This document shows, one piece after another, positions 1-8,534 of a stretch of 28,374 nucleotides of DNA; within the stretch, counting starts at the first letter, position 1, and the number at the start of each line of letters is the position of its first letter. The notes under the pieces were generated by a model. The model made no database searches and had not been told where the DNA came from. It saw only the letters and a program-made list of their open reading frames with translations. The DNA is taken from assembly GCA_002261195.1 (NCBI GenBank), contig MVBO01000171.1, positions 1-28,374 of the forward strand, written 5' to 3'. The DNA comes from Bifiguratus adelaidae (lineage: Eukaryota; Mucoromycota; Endogonomycetes; Endogonales). A program made the translations under genes and the position numbers.

Positions 1-743
1 CTTATGAATTGGTGACTTTTCCGGGACGGAACGGAAGAAACCCATCGGATGAACTTCTGACACGCCCATAATTCTGGCCCCAGAGTATGGACTTCGGTTT
101 GTGCGATTCAAAGCGTCACATTTTGGAATTTTGACCTAGGCACCGTGTTCCATTAAGGATCCAAACGGCCCAACCTTCGACCTTTTGGAATTTTTTGTCC
201 TATCCTCGGCTCCAGAGTACTGGGTGCATTATGACTATAGGCAGCAACCAGTATGGGGTTTTGATCCACAATTTCAAACATACTCACAAGGTTTTTCCTT
301 CTTGGCTATCACGAGTGTCTTGGCGCGTTGCTGGCCACGTCTTTTGGCAGCTTTTTGTCTTCATTTGACTTCTGTTGTTTAAGAACCTTATTTATCGCCG
401 TAGGCGTGTGTCGTATCTGCCTGGCCTATTCGCGGCGAACAAGTATACCTTACCAAATCATTGCGTGAGTCTTTTAGATCACAGCTTTATTTTGACGAGA
501 CTGATATCGCTGCGCCAGCGACGACAAAATTAGAGCATTCACATTGACCTGAAGCGAGAAGTCAGCTACGTTTTCTTTTCTCTTTTTCTTCTTCTCTCTT
601 TTTACTCTTGTGTCTCTTTCCTTTCTGTTTCACTTTCCGTTTTAAGTTTACGTTCTCTCCACAAAAGGTGAGGACAGGGTATATCATGTCCCAGAGACGA
701 GGCTTATGTGAGACGCCAATACAGATTACCTAGACATCAAATA
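1..743. promoter_or_regulatory. Upstream region and leader of the cold-shock-domain gene
   Basis: No convincing gene is present here. The main visible signal is a long pyrimidine-rich tract on the plus strand at about 571-660, almost all T and C. Such CT-rich tracts are common just upstream of fungal transcription starts, so the promoter of the gene starting at 744 probably lies here. The leader next to the start holds an upstream ATG at 686 (15-codon uORF, stop at 731-733) and also a possible 5' UTR intron at 668-733 (GTGAGG..CTAG). A 65-codon reading frame at 185-382 has no recognisable protein features and is probably chance. Confidence 0.55.
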
Positions 744-1667
744 ATGAGCAATACGAGACACACTGGTCGAGTCAAGTTCTTCAATAGTCAGAAAGGTTTT
801 GGCTTTATAATACCCGACAAACAGATTGATTCCAATCCTAATGAAGGTGAGCTCTGGGATGAGCATTTGTTGGGTCGAGAAAATTGATTGACCGACATGC
901 CTCGCAGAGGTATTTGTACATCATACGTCCATACACAACAGTGGTGGTTTCAAGAGTTTAGCGGAGGTAAGGTGGAGGCGGGTGACGAGTAACGGACATG
1001 TTTTGCTCACGATGGGCTGCACAGGGAGAATTAGTGAGTGGATAATGCGTTTGGGCAGGTCGCCAGAGGTTTATGCGCGTATTGATTGTGAATGCAGGTC
1101 GAATATGAAGTCATCATTGGTCCAAAAGGCATGCAGGCTGCCAATGTATCTGGGCCTGGGGGTGCTCCGGTGAAAGGGGACCCAAATGCAGGACGTCGAG
1201 TTTTTGATAGGTATTGGCTCGTTTCCGTATCCTCAATGCATACATGATCCTAATGCTCGCCATTCAGTCGCTATAACAACAGCCCTCAGTTTGTGGGTTA
1301 CGGAGGCATGGGTAAGCATTTACCGCGTGCTCGACAAAGCCAACTTACCTATCTAATGGTCATTGAAGCCGGCTACTCCACTATCCCACAACCCGGCTTT
1401 CACGCTTACCCGATTCCAAACACTCTTTCCGGCGCAGGCGCCTATCCAGCCGGTTACTCGCCCTATCCACACCAGTATCCACAGGCTGCACCACCTCATT
1501 CTTTTCCATCGTCTCCCTACACGCCATCGTCATCACAGAATTTCACTACGACCTCCGGGCAAGGAGCGTTTGTACCAGGATACGGGCAATATGGGCGCGG
1601 CGGACCTTATTCAACATCATCCTTTGCCACACCTCCAAATCACTCTCAAGACCAAGGTCAAGACTAG
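744..1667 (+). CDS. Cold-shock-domain nucleic-acid-binding protein
   Basis: Six exons: 744-846, 908-966, 1025-1033, 1098-1210, 1268-1311 and 1369-1667, giving 208 residues. Residues 7 to about 75 form a cold-shock domain with RNP1 KGFGFI at 17-22 and RNP2 VFVHH at 36-40, followed by the conserved LAEGEL-VEYEV segment and a GPKGxQAANVxGPGG strand. Cold-shock domains bind single-stranded RNA or DNA, typically to influence mRNA stability or translation. The rest is low complexity, rich in Gly, Pro, Tyr, Ser and Gln, as in prion-like tails of RNA-binding proteins. The third exon is only 9 nt (Gly-Glu-Leu) and restores three residues that are almost invariant in the family. The gene converges with the AVO2-like gene, leaving 139 bp between stop codons. 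The product class is certain; the physiological target is unknown. Confidence 0.9.
1025..1033 (+). other. 9-nt microexon of the cold-shock gene
   Basis: The nine bases encode Gly-Glu-Leu and are flanked by CACAG before and GTGAGT after. Skipping it would keep the frame but remove the EGx part of the conserved LxEGxxVEF turn of the cold-shock fold. The flanking introns are 58 nt (967-1024) and 64 nt (1034-1097). Confidence 0.75.
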
Positions 1668-1806
1668 GGGGAGACCATCTTAGCATCCGTCAAAAGGCAT
1701 CCTTTGAGATCTCTTCTGCTGTCATGTGTTAGATGCCACAATATTATAAATTATGAGGATCCACATCACTCATATGATCTATATTCGCATATATACAGGA
1801 AACAAT

Positions 1807-3168
1807 TCACGTTCCATTGAGAGTGAGAGTATTGTGACCACTAGACAAGCGGCGAGGATCCCCGGCCGGGTTTTGAGACGCGACGTGGCTCGTTGATGGC
1901 AAGTTTGAAGATTGATGGACAGCAGCGGTTGGAGAGGTTAACGCCGTCGGTGAGGATCCTGACAATAGTGAGGTGGAAGAAGACGATGACTCAACCATCA
2001 CCGGGGTATACGTTTGATGGAGCGAAGACGGTATGATACCGGACGCGGCAGGTGGAGGGGAACTAGCTATATGAGGACTAGAATGTGTGGGTTGAATGGC
2101 ACTAGGAGTAACAGGATATATGGGAGAAGTCATCTTGAGAGCTTCCAACGAAATGGATGGACGCACCACGCGTTGAGGAACAGCTCCGTGATGATGAAAA
2201 GAAGGCTTGTGATCTGAATGCTGATGTTTGATAATTTCTACACCGAATGAATGAGAACACAGCAGCGCTACGTCAAGACATACATCCTACCTTTGAAGAT
2301 ACTTGCGACCTGATTTGAAAAGGCGTAATCCAGCGCTGTCCAACCAGAATGATTCTTGAGAGACACATTGCAACCACGGTATACCAACGTTTCCATACAC
2401 TACGGATGAGTGGTCAACTCTCTTTCTCTCTGTAGTTACGCTTACAACGCGCGTACCTGTATGTTACCCCAGGCCGATGCATAATGGAGCGCCGTGTTGC
2501 CTTCGTCGTCGGTATGATCCACATCCGATCCCAGATCCAGCAAATACTGCGCGGGATGAAGGGTGTAAGTACGGTGCATGCTGCCTCATCGATGCGACAC
2601 TCACATTGATCAGATCATTGTTTCCTTTGCGTGCAGCTACCAAGAGCACCGTTTTACCTTCTTGATTCACGGCGTGGATGCTGGCAGGATAATACTGCGC
2701 ATAGATGGCAAACACCTAGATACCGTTCAATTGTCAGGCACTTGCTGACAACCACGCTTACTTCATCGTGTCCGTACTCTGCAGCCACCATGAGAACACT
2801 TGTACCTTGATAGTCCTGCCGGGGGTTGAGTCAAAGTTCCGGTAAAGCATCGCTGAGTTACCATGGACAAGTCGTGCTCTTCGTGCTGGATATCCAGCAA
2901 GTATCGCACAAGTTCAGCGTGCCCATACCGTGCCGCATACATGAGAGTGGTCCTAGGTAAGTGGTGAATGTGTCGTTCCAAGAGGCGAAGCGCCCGCGCC
3001 CTACCAGCCATTCTCGGGGTCTTCATTCTGTACATTGTCGACCTTGGCAATGAGCCGACGTACGGCAAAGAGATTGCCGTCCACGGTAGCTTTACGTAAC
3101 CTCACCGATGGCGGATCTTTGCTAGAATACGCCGTAGAAAAAGACGGCCTTGCATTGTAAGGGAGCAT
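1807..3168 (-). CDS. Ankyrin-repeat protein, AVO2-like TORC2 subunit
   Basis: Seven exons (3168-3005, 2952-2862, 2815-2762, 2715-2605, 2546-2457, 2399-2291, 2237-1807) encode 349 residues. After an SVRLRKA segment near residue 21, about six ankyrin repeats run to residue ~205; typical cores are GWTTLMYAARYGHAELVRYLL and GNTALHYASAWGN. The remainder (about 225-349) is Ser/Pro/Thr-rich. The N-terminal SVRLR-A-GNL-VRRL pattern, the ENGW repeat and the spacing of the repeats match what I recall of yeast Avo2, a non-essential subunit of TOR complex 2 that acts near the plasma membrane. This link is by remembered similarity; a general ankyrin adaptor is the alternative. The start codon is only 44 nt after the TOM40 stop on the same strand. 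Confidence 0.75.
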
Positions 3169-3193
3169 ACGCGCGCTAGTGACAAGTGACCTT

Positions 3194-3199
3194 TTTATT
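3194..3199 (-). terminator. AATAAA polyadenylation signal of TOM40
   Basis: AATAAA on the minus strand, about 14 nt past the TOM40 stop codon and about 26 nt before the AVO2-like start codon. If used, cleavage would fall inside the leader or the first codons of the downstream gene. Confidence 0.45.
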
Positions 3200-3212
3200 G
3201 GAACCGCGTGCG

Positions 3213-4279
3213 TTATGCAGACAACATGATACCAACACCAAACTTGCTTTGACCCTTCATGTGATCCAAATCTCCTGATATCAAGAAGGAGAATCCTGGA
3301 GCCATCTTCTCTTCCAACACTGCGCTCACACGACCAGAGGTGTCTATTTGACCACGGAAAGTAGCTTGTCGAAAGTCGAATTTACCGCCGACGGTCGCAA
3401 CAGCTTCGCGGCGAGGTCCAGCAAGCAACATATTGAGCTCGACACCGAAATCAACCTTCTCGTTGATCGTCTGAAAGTAGGAGGCTTGAATAGCACCCAT
3501 ACCTTGCAGCTGAGCCGTAGCGATATAGTTGGGTCCAGAGTATTTGGCAACGTACGACATGGCGGTTTCCTCCATCTCGGGAGTAGGACGTTGGATGACA
3601 AGTTCGGTACCGAGAGCAAGTCGAGGCGTGACAGATTGCAAATATGAAGCAATGAGCAGGCCGGTGTTGTCTATGGGTGAAGGATTCATTGCCTTGATGT
3701 TTGCAGAAAAGTCGCTGCCGACATAGTCTTGCTCTACTTGAACCATGGAGTGGCCAGGTGTGTGTGTCAATTGGGTAACAATCTTGGTCGCCATGCGCGG
3801 TGTCCACATGTGTTTAAATGTGGCGTTCATGTTTGTATCGGAATCCATGGTTCCATTGAGTTGTGTCTATGCAGATCGGGTCAACAGCCGGTTGTGTGCG
3901 TTCTTTTCGCAGGTCACGTACCCTTTCGGTGATGTATCCGGCCATGAAATTGTACATGGGTGGAGCAACTTGAGATCCCAACGAAAACTGATGCTGTACA
4001 TGGAAGTTGGGAGACAGCTCCTTTATTATGTTGGCTTGTGCTCCATCGAAAGCGTAGTTTGTCAGAAATGTGTCTAATGAGAAGACATGAGACCAGATCT
4101 CGAGATTGCATCCATGACTCACTCTTGACTTCGCCGTGCAACATTTCAAACTTGCCGGGATTCGGCAGTCCGAGATACTCCCGGTACTCATTGAATCGAC
4201 TATACCATGAGAATGGATTGAAGAAAGAAGTAGCATGAGGCTTTTCTGCAGACTTTGTATATGAATATGCAGAAGCCAT
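3213..4279 (-). CDS. TOM40: Mitochondrial import pore Tom40
   Basis: Three exons (4279-4123, 4073-3922, 3866-3213) give 320 residues, on the short side for fungal Tom40. Tom40 is the beta-barrel channel of the TOM complex in the mitochondrial outer membrane and admits nearly all nuclear-encoded precursor proteins. Family marks are the N-terminal NPFSWYSRFNEYREYLGLPNPG block, the NTFLTNYAFDGA segment, the SPNFHVQHQFSLGSQ strand, MDSDTNMNATFKHMW and the regularly alternating barrel strands after it. The C-terminus KFGVGIMLS fits the beta-signal (polar-x-Gly-x-x-hydrophobic-x-hydrophobic) read by the SAM complex. The introns are 49 and 55 nt. It sits between GSK3 (43 nt upstream) and the AVO2-like gene (44 nt downstream). 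Confidence 0.93.
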
Positions 4280-4322
4280 GACAAAGAGGTTAAAATTTTG
4301 TCTGTTGTTTACGTGACGTTAA

Positions 4323-5842
4323 TCAGTCTAGTAGAATGGGATTGGGAGGAACAGGTGCAAAGTTGTGGACATCGATGCCTTGGGCTAGGAGGACATCATG
4401 CTGATGGGAAGGAACTAGCCGATGGAGTAAATCTGGTCGTACGAATAATTCTATCAAGATTGAGAGAAAGGTCGCAAAATGCTAGCGTATCTTACCTTGA
4501 GCGGTAAAGTTGAAGAGGGGAGGTAATTCTCGGCCATCGAGCATATGACAGTCTGGACTTCGAAGTTCGTCGAAGAATGGATGGACCATAGCTTCGGCTG
4601 CGGTCAGGCGGGAGGATGGTGTATATTGTAAGAGTTTGGGGATTAGGTCGATGGCTTCTGGTGGGGTATGGGAGCGGAATACCTAAAAGGAAATGTGACA
4701 TTTAGTCAATCTGTTCTGTTCACTCATCGCTCGGGCTTACTTTGGCAAAAGGACACGGCCGGATTTGCGGGAATCGATGTTCCATATAGTTTGGGTTCAT
4801 GGTTCGTATCTGTTCCTTTGAGGGTGTTCCTAGGACCTTGATGATCTCTACGAGTTGATCGATTCCACTTTCTCCGGGGAATAAGGGTTGACCGAGCATC
4901 AGCTCTGCCATCACACATCCAGCGGACCAGATATCAATACTTGTGGTGTAATTCGTGGCCCCAAAGATCAACTCTGGAGCACGATAGTACCGAGAGCAGA
5001 TGTAAGATACATTGGGCTCACCAGCGACGAGGACTTTGGCACTAAATGTCGAGCGTTTCTGTTTCAGCATTCGGCATCATCACGCACAGGACAGGCACCT
5101 ACCTTCCAAAATCACACAGCTTCAGGATGCCTCGTACCGGATTCAAGAGCAAGTTTTGTGGTTTGATATCGCGATGACATACACCGAGTGCGTGGATATA
5201 GTTCAATGAACGGAATAACTGATACATGTATAATTTGATGAGATGCATGGGCATCAGCTGCTTCTGCCGGGTATAGTGCCTATTGGCTCGATAGACGGTC
5301 TCGGGTATATATTCTAGCACGAGATTGAGATAGACTTCGTCCTTCTGTTTGAACATAGAAACCCTCGTTAGCGTTGCAATGAAGGCGCCGTCAATGCCAT
5401 ACCTTAGAGTCGCCTTTGCTGTAAAAGAATGACTGTAAACGGACGACATTGGCATGGGATAGCATCCGCATGATCTGCAGTTCCCGATTCTAACCTTGTG
5501 TTAACCTCGACCTTCTCACCATATGACGTACTTGCCTTGAATCGTCGGTCTTGTAACACTTTCTTGATGGCCACTTCATCGCCCACCTTTACCAACGAAT
5601 CTACAGCGTTCTGTTGTACTTCACGTTCTGCTGAGAGTACCTCCAGTACCTTTGCCTGGTAGACGACACCAAATGAGCCGGTCCCAATGACTTTTGTGTT
5701 GGCGTATGTCAACTGAATATCGCGGCCTGTTTGGCCGTCTTTTGCAGCCACTTTGATAGACCGCAGTGTATCTAACATATCATTCAGTCAGCCACAGATG
5801 ATAGACGAGAGACTCTTACTTACCATCCCTAACACTTTCCAT
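4323..5842 (-). CDS. GSK3/shaggy-type serine/threonine kinase
   Basis: Seven exons (5842-5824, 5771-5536, 5489-5403, 5344-5103, 5041-4741, 4682-4496, 4450-4323) encode 399 residues. The kinase phosphorylates Ser/Thr sites that are often primed by a previous phosphorylation, and acts in fungal stress, morphogenesis and metabolic signalling. Visible features: glycine loop GTGSFG 36-41, ATP lysine in VAIKK (K76), HRD at 171-173, DFG at 192-194, activation-loop tyrosine Y208 in [14 protein letters not shown], and the C-terminal LPPLFNFT and LVPSH blocks. The start is set by splicing: MESVRD then a 52-nt intron continues as DTLRS. Two oddities: an extra ~15-18 residues between strands beta-2 and beta-3 (about 48-70), and a GC-AG intron (5535-5490). 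The C-terminal sequence looks basidiomycete-like. Confidence 0.95.
5490..5535 (-). other. GC-AG intron in the GSK3 gene
   Basis: The exon ends RRFK and the next begins NREL, the invariant GSK3 sequence. The intron needed for this begins GCAAGT and ends TTAG. The nearby GTACGT, four bases further in, would shift the frame and is excluded by conservation. The 46-nt intron contains GTTAACAC as a possible branch site. Confidence 0.8.
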
Positions 5843-6122
5843 GGTGCCGAACACGAGATAAGTGCAATTGTGGAACCAGTGTGGGGTATTTTGAGAGTGT
5901 TTAGTAATGATGTTCTGCGCATGTTGACAGCCTTGGATGTTATATTTCCAGGCATTGAGCTTGCTAGAGACTCGAGAATAGCTACTGAGTACTCTGGGCG
6001 GATTGTGTCCGCTCACGGATTCCCCTTCCGCGATCGTCGCACACTCGACCAAACCGTCTTGTGAGACCATAAAACGGGGTCCAGTTGGGACCCTGTGTGT
6101 TACTTTTCGCTTTTACTTCAGC
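5843..6122. promoter_or_regulatory. Divergent promoter between GSK3 and the Zn2Cys6 gene
   Basis: A 280-bp region between two start codons pointing away from each other, so both promoters and leaders must be packed here. No clear TATA box is visible. The reading frame of the transcription factor is open upstream back to 6003, but that stretch has no protein-like character and lies inside the shared promoter. Confidence 0.6.
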
Positions 6123-8150
6123 ATGACCAGCGCTCAGCCGATTGCCGGTGTGAGCTGCTGGAGCTGTCGGTCACTGAAGCGGCGGTGTGACAAGAAGCGG
6201 CCAGAGTGTGGTTCGTGTGTCCGTTATCGCAAGACATGCACCTACGTGCCACCTCCCAAGCAGATGGCAGAAGTGAACCACCAGCTGAGTGATCTCGTTC
6301 AACGTCTTGATATTCTTGATGAGAAGATTGGAATGGTTCGGGACAGGACCATGAGCCTTCTGCTCGAGGCATCGGGAGAGGAAGATATACCAGACTTGTA
6401 TCCCGATTATACCAGTGATAGCGATGACAGCACTCAGGAAAACACTCCTGCGTTTGACATACCCAAGGAGCAGTCAAAGGCAGTTGTCACCCAATTGCGA
6501 CCACTAGATGAATCCTTTATACCTCATCCGCAAGCATTTCACATCACTCACAACGAGCAAGGACTATCGATCGACCTCAATCTGGGACATATGAAGGACT
6601 TTAATCGCTTTCTGGAGTCTTTGGCCAAAACTTCAGGAGACAGAGATGAAAAGGCAAGATACGAAGACAAGGAAGAAGTGACGGTCAAGGTGGATGCACA
6701 GTTGCTTATTCATTCGCTCAAAGACAGACTACAAGAAAGCAACCGGCGAAACGAATTGGATCATTTTGTTCACTACCTCTACAAACGGCCGGTGGGTCTC
6801 GAAGGACCTCAAGAGCTTTCGGGAATCTCGGATGCTAGGTCCGTGCTCAGATTGTGCCTCGACGCCCACTTTCATTGCCCAGGTGCACAATATCCATTTA
6901 TCAGCGAATGCAAGGTATATGGTCTACTAAACAGCCTAGGAGATGTTATGGACAATTTCTGTTTGGTGAGCTTGGGCGCAGCGAATGCTCGTCATGCCTT
7001 TTCTCTCCACGCGACCCTGTCCAATCGGGACAAGGCATCTCCGACACCCCGTGCGATTGCATATTACATGTACAGATGTGCCCAAAAGTTGTTTCGAGAT
7101 GTCTTTGACCAGCCTGAACTGCTTACAGTGGCAGGTCTCCTTCTGATGGACAGATACGAAAACTTTTTTCCTGACAAGTCTTCCGACAATCATCTTTACC
7201 ATCGGCTCGCTGTTCGCATGGCCCACGCTATTCCCGACTTTTTCGGCTTCACCAAGATAACGAAATCCGACCCGGAAGATGTACATGAGACCAAACGCGA
7301 TCGCCTACGACTTGCGCTCTACCTGTGGGTTCGCGACAGTGTCATATGGGGTAGGGATACCAGCCATCCGGTATTGGCAACAGTTTGTCCAGGGTACAGG
7401 TGGACTGAACACTTGTATAATGGTCCAGAGGATCGCCTTTCTTGGATCTTCTTTGATCGGGTGGTTCGGATTGCCCATTTGGCTCTACAATTCGCTCAAG
7501 ACATGTTCAAATTCCGCGGCAACTTACCGGTGCCACGTATGCTCTTCTTCCTGCGCTGCCTTGATGACTGGTATGATTCGCAACCAGATCAATTCAAACT
7601 CGGGGATGAGTATAGGAACAAGAATGCAGCGCTTGGGCCATCAACACCACAAGAGATGATGGCCAAATTCAATCGTCGATTATACCCTCACAAGCTGTTG
7701 CAACAAGCGATGTACATGCAAGGTATCTACTGGAGTATGAAATTCGCCCTTGCGAGGTCGTTCTTCCCCATACAGGGGATTGATGCGTCAACACCATCCT
7801 TGCACCGTCAGTCCTTCGCCAATTGCTACCATTACGTCAAGCAACTCTATCAATTGTTGTGGACGGTGGTGGTGTACGGTATCCATGAACTAGACGAGAC
7901 GTCCATGTGCAACTTTTTTGAGGCAGCATCTAGGTGCCTTCGCGATATTGTCTCCAACCCACGGAACTGGGAACCTGTGTTGGTTCAGAACGCTCATCAA
8001 TGGCTCTGTTTCGAGCGGGATGCCGTCAAGCAAAGCATCAATTACAAGGTTGGCTTCGAAAACTGGCATGCTTATTACGACGATCTGAACCGATTCTTGG
8101 AAGAGTATGAAGCTGGAGCGGGCAATTGCCCATTGTACACAATCTCCTGA
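6123..8150 (+). CDS. Zn2Cys6 fungal transcription factor
   Basis: One uninterrupted exon of 675 residues, unlike its intron-rich neighbours. Six cysteines C12, C15, C22, C29, C32 and C39 with spacing CX2CX6CX6CX2CX6C and the basic SLKRRCDKKRP segment form the binuclear zinc cluster that binds CGG-type sites. A heptad-like segment follows at about 47-80, likely for dimerisation, then an acidic linker (about 85-115). The region around 270-560 resembles the fungal-specific middle homology region (for example the LRLALYLWVRDSVIWG helix and several Trp/Tyr-rich helices). The start at 6123 is chosen because the zinc cluster then begins after 11 residues, as is usual. The target pathway cannot be told from the sequence; the neighbours give no cluster context. 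Confidence 0.92.
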   Translation: MTSAQPIAGVSCWSCRSLKRRCDKKRPECGSCVRYRKTCTYVPPPKQMAEVNHQLSDLVQRLDILDEKIGMVRDRTMSLLLEASGEEDIPDLYPDYTSDSDDSTQENTPAFDIPKEQSKAVVTQLRPLDESFIPHPQAFHITHNEQGLSIDLNLGHMKDFNRFLESLAKTSGDRDEKARYEDKEEVTVKVDAQLLIHSLKDRLQESNRRNELDHFVHYLYKRPVGLEGPQELSGISDARSVLRLCLDAHFHCPGAQYPFISECKVYGLLNSLGDVMDNFCLVSLGAANARHAFSLHATLSNRDKASPTPRAIAYYMYRCAQKLFRDVFDQPELLTVAGLLLMDRYENFFPDKSSDNHLYHRLAVRMAHAIPDFFGFTKITKSDPEDVHETKRDRLRLALYLWVRDSVIWGRDTSHPVLATVCPGYRWTEHLYNGPEDRLSWIFFDRVVRIAHLALQFAQDMFKFRGNLPVPRMLFFLRCLDDWYDSQPDQFKLGDEYRNKNAALGPSTPQEMMAKFNRRLYPHKLLQQAMYMQGIYWSMKFALARSFFPIQGIDASTPSLHRQSFANCYHYVKQLYQLLWTVVVYGIHELDETSMCNFFEAASRCLRDIVSNPRNWEPVLVQNAHQWLCFERDAVKQSINYKVGFENWHAYYDDLNRFLEEYEAGAGNCPLYTIS

Positions 8151-8341
8151 TCTCGATGTTATACAATACCTTGTACCATATCTTAGACGTGGATAAATTT
8201 CTTTTTCGATGGGCAGCGATCTGGTCCGCAAACTACAAGCCATTGTGTCTCTCTCAGTTGGTGCGAGCTAAATGCAATGTTGAAGAAGGTTGGACGTGAA
8301 TCAACAGGTCCACTCTGCAAACGTATCTGAAACAAAGTTTC

Positions 8342-8345
8342 AAAA
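8342..8345 (-). terminator. Pol III T-run terminator of tRNA-Gly
   Basis: TTTT on the minus strand, four bases after the tRNA 3' end, the usual position for RNA polymerase III termination. Confidence 0.7.
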
Positions 8346-8348
8346 TGA

Positions 8349-8419
8349 TGCATTCACCGGGAGTCGAACCCGGGCCTCCCGCTTGGGAAGCGGGAATTCT
8401 ACCGCTGAACTATGAATGC
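8349..8419 (-). tRNA. tRNA-Gly (anticodon CCC)
   Basis: A 71-nt cloverleaf on the minus strand. Acceptor GCATTCA pairs with TGAATGC and is followed by discriminator A. The anticodon stem is CCCGC/GCGGG around loop TTCCCAA, so the anticodon is CCC, reading GGG. The T arm CCGGG-TTCGACT-CCCGG and the D arm GTTCAGCGGTAGAAT also serve as B and A box promoters for RNA polymerase III. There is no intron. Confidence 0.95.
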
Positions 8420-8534
8420 TTGCCAGAAAGAGATTTTCCAAGAAACGATTAAGTTCGGAATATTCTAGGAGATTGCCTTTTTGGGAAGGTGGAACACTTT
8501 TTCTACTGTTGAGTCAGGGACTTTCAGACAGCTC

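Noticed and set aside
110-230. Repeated TTTTGGAATTTT and CCAGAGTA words
   Set aside because: Two short copies each in changed order; too short and too few to call a repeat or regulatory module.
185-382. 65-codon plus-strand frame in the first kilobase
   Set aside because: No motif, no splice context, and composition like non-coding DNA; lies in the probable promoter region.
4492-4701. Minus-strand frame of 69 codons
   Set aside because: Shadow of GSK3 exon 6 in another frame; the conserved LPPLFNFT end is in the true frame.
6003-6122. In-frame N-terminal extension of the Zn2Cys6 protein by 40 codons
   Set aside because: It would cover much of the 280-bp divergent promoter, and the zinc cluster normally sits close to the N-terminus, as it does with the ATG at 6123.
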